Below the pieces are notes generated by a model that saw only the letters and a list, made by a program, of their open reading frames with translations, made no database searches and had not been told where the DNA came from. Below, one piece after another: positions 34,567-42,906 of a stretch of 48,933 nt of DNA. The stretch's first letter is position 1. Each line of letters opens with the position of its first letter. The translations under genes and the position numbers were made by a program. The stretch covers positions 62,276 to 111,208 of the forward strand of contig NZ_DIIM01000033.1 of assembly GCF_002420705.1 (NCBI RefSeq), given 5' to 3'. The DNA comes from Sphingobacterium sp. UBA5670 (GTDB lineage Bacteria > Bacteroidota > Bacteroidia > Sphingobacteriales > Sphingobacteriaceae).

Positions 34567-35195
34567 ACTATTAGCAATATGTAATCATTCGTAGTTGCCA
34601 AATAACTTGCCTTTGTTTTTCCTAAATGAAAATAGAGTTTCTTACGCTTTGATGGCAGATCTTAGTTACTTAAATACATTTTAAAATACCGCGTATTAAG
34701 TGTGTTTCTCATTCTTAAGCCCCTCACTTCTTATATAACTTAAATAATTCTAAGGGGCATATCGCCCAGATCCTAATCACTTCAAATTGGAATAATAAGT
34801 ATTAGTCCTTTTTTATTTCTGTTCCAAGGCAATTCCCATTTACTTCCACTAATGCCGTCAAGGTCCGATATGCTTTCTTTGATTCGTTTCAAGAACGAAG
34901 GTAAGTCGTGTTACGGATCCTAAAGGTCAAAGCGAGTTTTGAAAAAATAATCTCCAGCCCTTTGGGTAGTATTTTTTTTCCAAAAACCTTAAGACTCCTA
35001 AACACTAACCTTCTTCCGTTCGTGAAAACGAAGCAAAAGCATACTCCGGCTCTTTAGACGAATAAAAAAAATGTCAGCTATGAGAATTAAAACGCATTGG
35101 AAACAGAACAAAAAAGAAAACGAAAGCAAGCACCTCCTCTCATTGCCGAATAAATCTAAAAAAATCCATTCACGAACCATTAAAACATTAAAGAC
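34567..35195. other. gene-poor region upstream of ardA with a coding-like fragment
   Basis: No intact gene is found. On the minus strand 34782-34910 a 42-codon frame reads HDLPSFLKRIKESISDLDG then ISGSKWELPWNRNKKGL. It looks like natural protein sequence but has no start codon and is bounded by stops, so it may be the remains of a gene. A 60-residue frame at 34998-35180 (minus) is not convincing. The last 150 nt before ardA are rich in A and lysine-like codons, with no clear promoter motif. Confidence 0.4.
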
Positions 35196-35732
35196 ATGCT
35201 ACATCAATTAAATATCTCAGAAGCTCGAGTTTATGTTGGAACTTTTCATAAGTATAATACAGGATCACTATATGGCAAATGGCTTGAATTGTCAGATTAT
35301 TATGACATAGAGGAGTTTTACGAGGCATGTAAGGAACTTCACGCAGATGAAGAATATCCAGAATTCATGTATCAAGATTATGAGAACATCCCCGAAGACC
35401 TTATTAATGAATACGGTATTAGTGCAAATATTTTTGATGTTCTTGGCGCATTAGAGCGTATGGATCAAGATCAAAGAGAGCCATTCTTTATTTGGTGTGA
35501 TAACCGTAGTAGGAACTTAGCAAAAGAAGAAATTTATGACCTAATATCTCGCTTTGAAGAAGACTATCAAGGTGAATACGATGATGAGGAGGATTTTGCA
35601 AGGGTGATAGTGGGAGAGCTATATGACCTCCCCTCAATTGCCAAACAATATTTTGACTACGAGGCATTTGCAAGGAATCTTTTCATGACTGACTACTGGT
35701 TTGATGATGGCTATGTCTTCCGTGAATCATAA
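35196..35732 (+). CDS. ardA: antirestriction protein ArdA
   Basis: The protein has 178 residues and is strongly acidic. It carries the ArdA pattern: RVYVGTFHKYNTGSLYGKWLEL at the start, followed by EEFYEACKELHADEEYPEFMYQDYE, and the C-terminal FDYEAFARNLFMTDY. ArdA mimics DNA and blocks type I restriction enzymes. It is carried by conjugative elements to protect them on entry into a new cell. Its presence far from the mob/tra module suggests that 35-37 kb is a second remnant of a mobile element. Confidence 0.93.
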   Translation: MLHQLNISEARVYVGTFHKYNTGSLYGKWLELSDYYDIEEFYEACKELHADEEYPEFMYQDYENIPEDLINEYGISANIFDVLGALERMDQDQREPFFIWCDNRSRNLAKEEIYDLISRFEEDYQGEYDDEEDFARVIVGELYDLPSIAKQYFDYEAFARNLFMTDYWFDDGYVFRES

Positions 35733-35786
35733 CTAAATTTTTCAATCAGGCGATCCGATCTTGGGCCGCCTAAAAAATTCAAAAAG

Positions 35787-36202
35787 ATGAAAACACGAAT
35801 AATAAAAGTAATATAGGCGTACTGACATTTAAAAAGTTCGATGAGAATGTTCTGTTGAATTCCAGTTTCGGTATTGAAGAGCTATTCAAAATAATCCTTC
35901 ATGATAAAGACTTTGTCCGGTTCGAGATCTTCGACAAAAACAAAAACTTACTACTGACAACAAGTCAATGTGATGACGCATCGAATGTAGTGGTTATCCG
36001 CCTAGCGAAGGTATACCGAGATGAAGAGATTAAGTGGACAAATTTCAATGCATATCGTACGCACATGTATATCTATGGTAAAAAGATAAAATGGAAGGTA
36101 AACGATAGGGTATTCAAAACGAAGAAATCAGCCGTAGATTTTGCTGAATTTACGAATAGAAATATTGCAGCGATCATAGAAAGATTCGTTGATCGAGACT
36201 AA
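35787..36202 (+). pseudogene. hypothetical mobile-element gene with probable frameshift
   Basis: An ATG at 35787 begins MKTRIIKVI and stops after nine codons at a TAG. The frame that continues to 36202 has no ATG and would have to start at a TTG at 35855. It is already coding-like before that point (NIGVLTFKKFDENVLL). Addition of one base near 35811 would join the two into a protein of about 138 residues. I therefore read it as a gene broken by a one-base deletion, or a sequencing error. The protein family is unknown; the context is accessory genes next to ardA. Confidence 0.5.
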
Positions 36203-36243
36203 CTGCAAAACATCCTAAAAACAAATTTATAAATCAGAAAATC

Positions 36244-36674
36244 ATGAGTAAACAAAATTTTTCAATAGAAAGTGTCTTATTTGGTATAGAAAATATCAAA
36301 GGTCCAATAGAGTTGGTTCAATTTTCAAATCGCTTAGCATCACATGAAGGTATTATGTCTTTTAACAGAATGGCTATTGTAAAATTCTCAAACCCCCAAA
36401 TAAATAAAGCCCTTCCAAACGGTGTGCCTACAGATGAGACTTTGTTAATAGCTAATGAGATAGGTCCCTACTTGGATATTTTATTAGAAGTGGAAAAAGT
36501 TGCTGCAGAATAGCAACAGCACATTTCCCTGATGGTGAATTTTATATACATGACGAGTATCGACATACTATACTTCTAAATAAACTTAGCGATAAGCAAA
36601 TCAAAGATCTATTCAATGTCGTTCGTGAAGATCCTTCCATTATTCAACCAAAGGCAATTTTTACAGAATTATAG
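36244..36674 (+). pseudogene. hypothetical gene, apparently frameshifted near 36510
   Basis: The intact frame 36244-36513 encodes 89 residues (MSKQNFSIESVLFG to VEKVAAE). Immediately after, another frame without any start codon continues to 36674 (IATAHFPDGEFYIHDEYR, then HTILLNKLSDKQIKDLF). The two together would give a protein of roughly 143 residues, so a frameshift near 36510 is likely. I see no canonical slippery site for programmed frameshifting. The family is not recognised. A strong terminator follows at 36681-36720. Confidence 0.5.
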
Positions 36675-36680
36675 GCATTT

Positions 36681-36720
36681 AAAAAGGGAGAATTATATTA
36701 TTTTATAATTCTCCCTTTTT
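36681..36720. terminator. bidirectional terminator between the ardA group and the XRE gene
   Basis: The arms 36681-36697 and 36704-36720 are a perfect 17-bp inverted repeat with core AAGGGAGAATTATA and a 6-nt loop. A-run on one side and T-run on the other make it functional on both strands. Confidence 0.85.
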
Positions 36721-36816
36721 AAATAAAAGAAAAGGCCCCTGCAATTTCGTACAGAGACCAGGTTCTCAAGTTTTTGTTTATTTTTTTATAAAATTCCTAT
36801 ATAAATCTGTAAAAAT

Positions 36817-37236
36817 TTATGCTTCTTTAATGCTTCTCACATTTGAATTTTCACTGTCTTCATTCGAAGATGATTTAAGATTTAAAAGTTCAGCGCGAAG
36901 CTTAGCAATTTCGTCGTCTTTTGACGAGAGAATACCCTTAAAAACATTGACAATTTCTTCAACGGGATGAATATTATAGTTATTAACTTGATCATTCAGT
37001 ATATTGTTGTTAATAATTGCATTTTCATCAAAACCTTTAATGGCTTCAACACTGGCTTGCAATACTTCAGAAACTTTCTTTAATTGTTCCTCACTTATTT
37101 CTTTTTTATTCTCCATTTTAGATACATTTTGTTGGGCAATTCCTAATTCCTTAGCAAAAGTTTCCTGTTTCATTCCTCTCAATAAACGAATTTTTCGGAT
37201 ATTTTGACCTATATGTTTTTTAGCAATATTGTACAT
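36817..37236 (-). CDS. XRE-family helix-turn-helix regulator
   Basis: The protein has 139 residues. Residues 8-65 form a Cro/CI-type HTH (IGQNIRKIRLLRGMKQETFA, LGIAQQNVSKMEN). The C-terminal part is an asparagine-rich linker (ENAIINNNILNDQVNNYNIH) and a predicted short coiled coil (KDDEIAKLRAELLNLK), suitable for dimerisation. The gene is single and has a 13-bp palindrome in front of its start, so autoregulation is likely. The ending resembles regulators of conjugative elements or tail-less toxin systems, but no toxin gene is next to it. Confidence 0.88.
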   Translation of the reverse strand: MYNIAKKHIGQNIRKIRLLRGMKQETFAKELGIAQQNVSKMENKKEISEEQLKKVSEVLQASVEAIKGFDENAIINNNILNDQVNNYNIHPVEEIVNVFKGILSSKDDEIAKLRAELLNLKSSSNEDSENSNVRSIKEA

Positions 37237-37257
37237 AACAAAGGAAAAATTGTATTA

Positions 37258-37303
37258 CGAATATACTAAAAATTTAAGATAAAATAATTCATTATTTTAT
37301 CTT
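37258..37303 (-). promoter_or_regulatory. XRE promoter with perfect 13-bp palindrome
   Basis: The arms 37276-37288 (AAGATAAAATAAT) and 37291-37303 are exact reverse complements separated by TC. On the minus strand a -7-like TATATTCG lies at 37258-37265, 10 nt downstream of the palindrome, so a bound repressor would cover the -33 region. The distance to the XRE start codon is 40 nt. This is the expected layout of an autoregulatory operator. Confidence 0.6.
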
Positions 37304-37920
37304 GTAAGGTGTATTTTACATCTTCTTTAACCCTACTAATTATTAACGCTTTAATTATCTTTGATCAATATTCCCAACGGAAAAATGGAATATTATAGAA
37401 AAATAGACTAAATTTAAGCACTTAATTATAAAATAATAGGTGCTTATACGAGCCTCGCACAACAAATCTGACAAATTTCCCAGCGAGTGTGAGTAGTGTT
37501 ACCTGACCCTATATTTCAATAGGGTCGGTACCTGCTTATGTTCTAATGGGGAGCCCTTCCTTGAGAGGGTTGGCTTTGTCAGAGCCGGTTGCATTAGACT
37601 TTGTGGGACCGGCCCTATTGTTTTTTGTAGCAAGAATAATTTTGTTTGAGAGGCTCACTAAAATAGTGAGCAGATGAAAAAACAATTATTTAAGAATATT
37701 ATTAGATCCCCTGAATAATCTGTCCGAATAGCCGGCAATGTTTGGCTTAAATAGCTATTGGGTGCAAATTACCAATAATAAACACCTTGTGAATTCCACT
37801 TCAACGCCCTCTAGCTTTCCAATCAATAAATTTTATTAAATGCAGGTTTGGCTTAAAAAATAACTGATTCATTCAGAATGGAATAGCTATGCCCCAAACT
37901 TGCGGTTAATTATCTGAATA
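37304..37920. other. long non-coding region containing a structured RNA candidate
   Basis: The region between the XRE gene and the plus-strand operon has no gene. It contains the structured element at 37453-37626 and a perfect 8-bp hairpin GCTCACTA-AAA-TAGTGAGC at 37653-37671. The motif GTTTGGCTTA occurs twice, at 37740-37749 and 37846-37855. No perfect promoter motif is visible close to 37921, so the operon may be transcribed from upstream of the RNA element. Confidence 0.5.
37453..37626 (+). ncRNA. structured RNA with competing hairpins and terminator (attenuator or riboswitch candidate)
   Basis: A large stem pairs 37518-37532 with 37605-37619: 14 of 15 positions pair, one of them G-U. It is followed directly by GTTTTTT, as in an intrinsic terminator. 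Inside it, 37542-37548 (TCTAATG) pairs with 37592-37598, and a further hairpin forms at 37572-37586. Upstream, 37505-37512 (GACCCTAT) pairs perfectly with 37519-37526, a segment that is also needed for the large stem. The two states exclude each other. A stem from CTCGCAC (37453-37459) to GTGTGAG precedes it. I recognise no Rfam class. It could control the operon starting at 37921 or be an independent small RNA. Confidence 0.55.
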
Positions 37921-38292
37921 ATGATGCCTAATTATAACTTTTTGATCCAATTTGACTTGGAACTCTATGAGATTCATCGAACAGGATACGATCCTATTAG
38001 AAATGTTAAAGACTTTTGGGAGCGGTATACCTTAAGAGCAGTTCAAGAATACATTGCAGAAGCATTGCAACCTGACACTAGTAAAGAGGAAAAAGTGAGA
38101 TGTAATCCCAAATTGGCTGCATTTTACATCCATCTATTCAGGGCACTTATAGCATATATCGTGATGCATACATCTGAAATTCATTTGGATAAAGTCTCAA
38201 TTTCAGTGGCCCCGCAGCAAAAAGAGTTAGAGATAATTAAGAGAATCTCTGATTTCTTCCAACGTGTATCCCAACCTAATACAAAATCCTAG
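37921..38292 (+). CDS. hypothetical protein, first gene of the TlpA-SusCD operon
   Basis: The 123-residue protein starts MMPNYNFLIQFDLELYEIHR. It is helical, with no signal peptide and one moderately hydrophobic segment (AAFYIHLFRALIAYIVMHT). I recognise no domain. It ends 4 nt before the ATG of the TlpA-like gene, so it is translated as part of the same operon as the thioredoxin, SusC and SusD. Its role is unknown. Confidence 0.6.
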   Translation: MMPNYNFLIQFDLELYEIHRTGYDPIRNVKDFWERYTLRAVQEYIAEALQPDTSKEEKVRCNPKLAAFYIHLFRALIAYIVMHTSEIHLDKVSISVAPQQKELEIIKRISDFFQRVSQPNTKS

Positions 38293-38296
38293 AATT

Positions 38297-39688
38297 ATGA
38301 AAAAAATAAAATTACTATCAAACAGCAGCATACCGCTAGATATTCAAATTATTAAGATTACAACATTTTTAATCTTGTATACTTTAGTTTCTATGTTTAG
38401 TTTATCAGCTCAGACGCCCCGCAAGGACAGCGGGGCGGATGGGCTTCTAATTAAACCGTTGAAAGTGGGAGATACTATCCCTGAGTCACTTTGGATCCTT
38501 CCTACGGAGGTAGTCAATCATGCTACTGGTAAGACTACGAACTCCCTGCAAGAATATAGAACCAAGAAACTAATCATCCTTGATTTCTGGGCAACATGGT
38601 GCACGGCTTGTATCAAGGGCTTTCCAAAGATACAAGCGCTAAATGCTGAGTTTGCGAAGAACATCATTATACTGCCAGTGTCAGATGAAAACAAGCAGCT
38701 GACAGACAAATTTTTTCAAGGTGTAGGTCAAGAATACCAATCCCTCACCTCCGTTATCAATGACACTGTCCTCAACAGATTATTTCCTCATCGCGGTATT
38801 CCATATTATGTTTGGATCCGAGATAATAAAGTCATCGCTACCACAGATGGATTTGAAATTACCGCCGAAAATATAGAAAAAGCAATCTCTTCCACAGAAA
38901 ATCAGATCGAGTCAACAAAGAAAATCGATCGAAAAATCCGTCCGCTTCTACAGTCGTCTCTGGTGGATTCGACCATGAATGTGCAGGCTTATTCCATTTT
39001 TATCAACGGGTATACCCGAGGTATGTCAGCAGGCTCATTTGCTCGATATACCCCACTGGGAAAGGTCTATGGTCGCCAGTTTGCAAACTTACCTCTGAAA
39101 GATTTGTATTTTGGTATTGCAACCCATCTTTTTAAAAAGAAAGATCTGCATTTCTATAGCAAACTCCTGTCCATCGAATGTGCTGATCCCAGCCTTCTTG
39201 ATACTGATCCGACAGCGGCCTTAGCGCTATCTTCCCCTAAAACGTATAGCTACGAATTGAATGTACCATTCAATAAGACAGACTCGCTCTATGAATTTAT
39301 GCTAGCAGATCTGAATCGCTACACAAACTTTGTGGCGATAATAGAGAAAAGAAATTTAAAATGCTGGGTACTCAAAAAGTATGCTGAAAGTGATAAACTG
39401 AAAAGCGGTGCTGGAACCAGTGAGTCATCCTTTAAAAATGGCGCAATACTGTTGCACAATGTGCCGCTCACTTATTTGCTTAATCACCTCAATGCGCTAA
39501 AGTCTTTTAAGGAATATTTTGTAGATGATTCTGGAATAGAATATCCAATAGATATTGATCTCCATGACAAATCTAGTATAGAAGCCTTGAATAATGGACT
39601 TCACCAATATGGTCTGATGCTGGTCAATGAGATTAGACCAGTAGAAGTTATGGTTATACGCGATAAACAAATGTCAATTAAACAATAA
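38297..39688 (+). CDS. TlpA-like thioredoxin-fold protein with long C-terminal extension
   Basis: I chose the ATG at 38297 (MKKIKLLSNSS); an upstream in-frame ATG overlaps the previous gene. The protein has 463 residues. A signal or anchor segment (about residues 20-45) ends SLSAQ. A TlpA/redoxin domain follows (LDFWATWCTACIKGFPK) with the active-site CTAC and the cis-proline loop in GIPYYVWI. The last 250 residues have no recognised domain. Such proteins reduce disulphides in the periplasm. Here it is the partner of a SusCD pair: 9 nt separate it from susC. Confidence 0.88.
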   Translation: MKKIKLLSNSSIPLDIQIIKITTFLILYTLVSMFSLSAQTPRKDSGADGLLIKPLKVGDTIPESLWILPTEVVNHATGKTTNSLQEYRTKKLIILDFWATWCTACIKGFPKIQALNAEFAKNIIILPVSDENKQLTDKFFQGVGQEYQSLTSVINDTVLNRLFPHRGIPYYVWIRDNKVIATTDGFEITAENIEKAISSTENQIESTKKIDRKIRPLLQSSLVDSTMNVQAYSIFINGYTRGMSAGSFARYTPLGKVYGRQFANLPLKDLYFGIATHLFKKKDLHFYSKLLSIECADPSLLDTDPTAALALSSPKTYSYELNVPFNKTDSLYEFMLADLNRYTNFVAIIEKRNLKCWVLKKYAESDKLKSGAGTSESSFKNGAILLHNVPLTYLLNHLNALKSFKEYFVDDSGIEYPIDIDLHDKSSIEALNNGLHQYGLMLVNEIRPVEVMVIRDKQMSIKQ

Positions 39689-39697
39689 TCTAGAAAA

Positions 39698-42600
39698 ATG
39701 AAAAAACTATTCTTAATCATACCTATGCTCCTGATCCTTTCTGCGTTTGCATCGGCTCAGGACCGTATTACGGGCTATATCCTCGATAGACAGTCGAAAC
39801 AGCCTTTAGTAGCGGTGAACGTAACAATAGAGAAAGGCAAATCCAGTACAACTGATCGTAATGGATTATTTGAGATCGTAGTTGAACATAAAGAAGCCCA
39901 GCTTTCATTTTCCCACATCGGATACAAATCTTACGTACTGAACATAGTTTTACCGATAAAGCAACCGCTTGAAATTATTTTGGAAGCGAACACCAATCAA
40001 TTGGATGAGGTTGAAGTCACTACAGGGTATCAGCGTATGCCAAAAGAAAGGGCAACGGGCTCATTTGCCTATGTCGGGAAAAAGCAGCTCGATAAAATGG
40101 TGACGACAAATATTTTGGAAAGGTTGCCAATGATGGCCAATGGGGTGATGATGGAACAGGGGACTTCATCCGAGGGAAACTTGATGGTTCGCGGTCTCAG
40201 CACGATTAAAGGTCCCAAATCGCCACTGATCGTTGTCGATAATTTTCCCTACGAAGGAAGTATCAATAACATCAATCCAAATATTGTTGAAAGTATCACA
40301 GTGCTTAAAGATGCTGCCGCAGCTTCTATATGGGGAGCCCGTGCCGCCAATGGGGTTATCGTTATCACTACAAAAAATGCCCGAGCAAATCAGCCCACCC
40401 GCATTGATCTCAAATCTGCCCTGACAATAGGCAGGAAACCTGACTTGGATTATATTAAGCTTATTTCAAGCAGTGATTTTATTGATGTAGAGACCGAACT
40501 TTTTAAGCGTGGATTTTACGATGCTGATTATTCTTCTACCAATATGCCGGTATTGTCTCCAGTGGTAGAGCTATTTTTTAAAGAGAAAAATGGCGATATA
40601 GGTGCAGACGTAGTTTCTGCGGAGCTAAATCGTTTACGGGGGATAGATTCAAGACAGCATTATAGAACCTATATGTATAAGCCGCTGGTCAATCAGCAAT
40701 ATTTTCTGAATATATCGGGTGGATTGGATAAATATGCGTGGACCAGCGGTATAGGATACGATGCGAATAGTGGCAACCTGGATGAAAAATATAAGCGATT
40801 GAACCTTAGGTTTCAGCAGGTCTGGCAACCGATATCTGCTTTAAAGTGGCTATCATCGATCTACTTAACAAAGGGACACACACACTCGGGGAGACTTGGC
40901 TTAGGCGCTGTCTCTTTAAAAAATAATGGTGCTCCGCCTTATCTGGAATTTGCAGATCGTCAAGGGAATGTGCTACCGGTATATACGGGCTATAATCAGG
41001 ATTTTAAAAGTTCTTTTGGCGATAAATTACAAGATTGGAACTACTATCCCTTAAACGATTGGCAGCATGACTATAGCACGTCTTCGCAGACTGAGATCAT
41101 ACTATCAACAGGTATACAATATGAACTTTTCAAGGGGGGCAATCTGGATATTAAATACCAATACCAGCAGGTGGACGGTATAGCCGATAATATGCACGAT
41201 CAGGATAGCTATTATAGTCGTGATTATGTCAATCGATTTGCCCAGTTAAAATCGGATGGTAGCTACGATTATAAGATTCCGGTAGGTGCGATCTTGGATC
41301 GAACAAATAACCAAAATCGGACACATAATTTAAGAGGGCAGTTTAATTTTGACCGTTCTTGGGAGCAGCACCAATTGACCCTGCTGTTGGGAGGTGAATT
41401 CAGGAAATCTAAGTCGACCTACGAATCTAATCGCTATTATGGTTATAATAAAAATAACCTGACACTGGCCTTGATTGACTATGTGAATACTTATCCAAGT
41501 TTGATCAATGGGGCTGCTACCTACATACAGAACGGTACTTCGATGGATGAAAGGAATACCAATTTCGTTTCATTCTTTGCCAATGGGGCCTATACCTGGA
41601 AAGGGCGATATATACTTTCTGCGAGTGCGCGGCGTGATGCGAGTAATCTATTTGGCTTAAAGACCAACGATCAATGGAATCCTTTCTGGTCGGCTGGTAT
41701 AGCTTGGATTCTTTCAAAAGAGCAGTTTTATCAGGTAGACTGGCTGCCATCCTTAAAGTTGCGTACAACCTATGGATTTAGTGGCAATATCGACCCATCT
41801 ATGGTAGCTGTGACGACAATTGCTTTTGATGGTACAGCGTCACGTTATACAGGGGGGAGGACCGCGCGCTTTGATAATTACTACAATCCGAGTCTACGCT
41901 GGGAAACATCCAAGATGTTAAATCTTGCCGTTGACTTTAATACCAAAAATGATCGTCTATCGGGTTCCATCGAGTACTTTATTAAAAATGGAGAAAATCT
42001 ATTTGGTACTTCTCCGATAGATTATACCAAAGGCATTTCTACATCCATGTTGTTCAATGTGGCCAGCATGAAAGGGGATGGGGTGGATGTTGATCTCAAC
42101 GCCGTATGGCTAAATAAGAAACTGAAATGGAATACCAAATTGAATATGAATTACTACAGGGATAAAATCAAAGAGTATTACATGTCCAATCGGACAGGTA
42201 GCTATTATATCGGTGCTGGGTCGGTGCCGATCTCTGGGGCCGAAGGGAAGCCTGTTTATTCAATTTTTGCCTATAAATGGGCGGGTTTGGACCCAAATAC
42301 AGGTGATCCGCAGGGCTGGTTTGATGGACAAAAAAGTAAAAATTATGCCAGCATGATGGGGGCTGCCACTACAGTAGATCAGTTACAGTATTTCGGTTCT
42401 GCTATTCCGACGATTTATGGCGCTATGACCAATTCATTTTCTTATAAGGGATTTGGTTTGGATATCGCCCTGATGTACAAGTTTGGCTATTGGTTCCGTC
42501 GGGAGTCGATAAACTATAATGATCTTTTTTACAACCTCAATGGGCATGCGGATTATGCCAAACGCTGGCAGAAGTCAGGGGATGAACGATCAACGGATGT

Positions 42601-42895
42601 GCCATCAAATATTTGGGCAACAAATTCGAGTAGAGATAGCTTTTATAAAGGATCGACTGTGCTCGTCGAAAAGGGCGATCACATTCGTCTGCAATACATT
42701 AATCTCAATTATACCCTCAACGGTTTTAAAATGGGGCGTCTTCCTTTCCAATCCATCCAGTTTTATGCAATTGCCAATAATCTCGGGCTCCTTTGGAAAG
42801 CAAATAAAAAAGGAATAGATCCCGATTTTAATATGGGTAAATATGGCCTTAAAACACCGTCGGTTTATACCATCGGGTTGAATGCAAACTTTTAA
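39698..42895 (+). CDS. SusC/RagA TonB-dependent transporter (no STN domain)
   Basis: The protein has 1065 residues. A signal peptide ends SAFASAQ, followed by a carboxypeptidase-regulatory-like domain (ITGYILDRQSKQPLVAVNV), the plug (DEVEVTTGYQRMPKERATGSF, GARAANGVIVITTKNA) and a barrel ending VYTIGLNANF. Unlike the transporter at 24672 it lacks an STN domain, so it is not linked to a sigma/FecR pair. SusD follows after 11 nt. The neighbouring TlpA protein suggests a substrate with thiols or peptides rather than a glycan; this is inference. Confidence 0.95.
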   Translation: MKKLFLIIPMLLILSAFASAQDRITGYILDRQSKQPLVAVNVTIEKGKSSTTDRNGLFEIVVEHKEAQLSFSHIGYKSYVLNIVLPIKQPLEIILEANTNQLDEVEVTTGYQRMPKERATGSFAYVGKKQLDKMVTTNILERLPMMANGVMMEQGTSSEGNLMVRGLSTIKGPKSPLIVVDNFPYEGSINNINPNIVESITVLKDAAAASIWGARAANGVIVITTKNARANQPTRIDLKSALTIGRKPDLDYIKLISSSDFIDVETELFKRGFYDADYSSTNMPVLSPVVELFFKEKNGDIGADVVSAELNRLRGIDSRQHYRTYMYKPLVNQQYFLNISGGLDKYAWTSGIGYDANSGNLDEKYKRLNLRFQQVWQPISALKWLSSIYLTKGHTHSGRLGLGAVSLKNNGAPPYLEFADRQGNVLPVYTGYNQDFKSSFGDKLQDWNYYPLNDWQHDYSTSSQTEIILSTGIQYELFKGGNLDIKYQYQQVDGIADNMHDQDSYYSRDYVNRFAQLKSDGSYDYKIPVGAILDRTNNQNRTHNLRGQFNFDRSWEQHQLTLLLGGEFRKSKSTYESNRYYGYNKNNLTLALIDYVNTYPSLINGAATYIQNGTSMDERNTNFVSFFANGAYTWKGRYILSASARRDASNLFGLKTNDQWNPFWSAGIAWILSKEQFYQVDWLPSLKLRTTYGFSGNIDPSMVAVTTIAFDGTASRYTGGRTARFDNYYNPSLRWETSKMLNLAVDFNTKNDRLSGSIEYFIKNGENLFGTSPIDYTKGISTSMLFNVASMKGDGVDVDLNAVWLNKKLKWNTKLNMNYYRDKIKEYYMSNRTGSYYIGAGSVPISGAEGKPVYSIFAYKWAGLDPNTGDPQGWFDGQKSKNYASMMGAATTVDQLQYFGSAIPTIYGAMTNSFSYKGFGLDIALMYKFGYWFRRESINYNDLFYNLNGHADYAKRWQKSGDERSTDVPSNIWATNSSRDSFYKGSTVLVEKGDHIRLQYINLNYTLNGFKMGRLPFQSIQFYAIANNLGLLWKANKKGIDPDFNMGKYGLKTPSVYTIGLNANF

Positions 42896-42906
42896 ATCCA
42901 GAAAAC

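Noticed and set aside
34998..35180. 60-codon minus-strand ORF upstream of ardA
   Set aside because: Low-complexity composition, antisense to the likely ardA leader, no recognisable features.
36490..36515. Programmed -1 frameshift joining 36244-36513 with the following frame
   Set aside because: The local A-run is too short for a canonical slippery heptamer, and no stimulating hairpin follows closely; a mutation is simpler.
37453..37626. Interpretation of the structured RNA as 6S RNA, group II intron domain or tmRNA
   Set aside because: Neither the long bubble of 6S, a domain V motif, nor a tag-coding part and tRNA-like ends can be seen.
18904..37728. Near-identical 15-nt segments in inverted orientation (18904-18918 and 37714-37728, TTCGGACAGAT core) that could bound an element
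   Set aside because: One mismatch in 15 is expected many times by chance when all pairs in a 49-kb window are considered, and no recombinase gene supports it.
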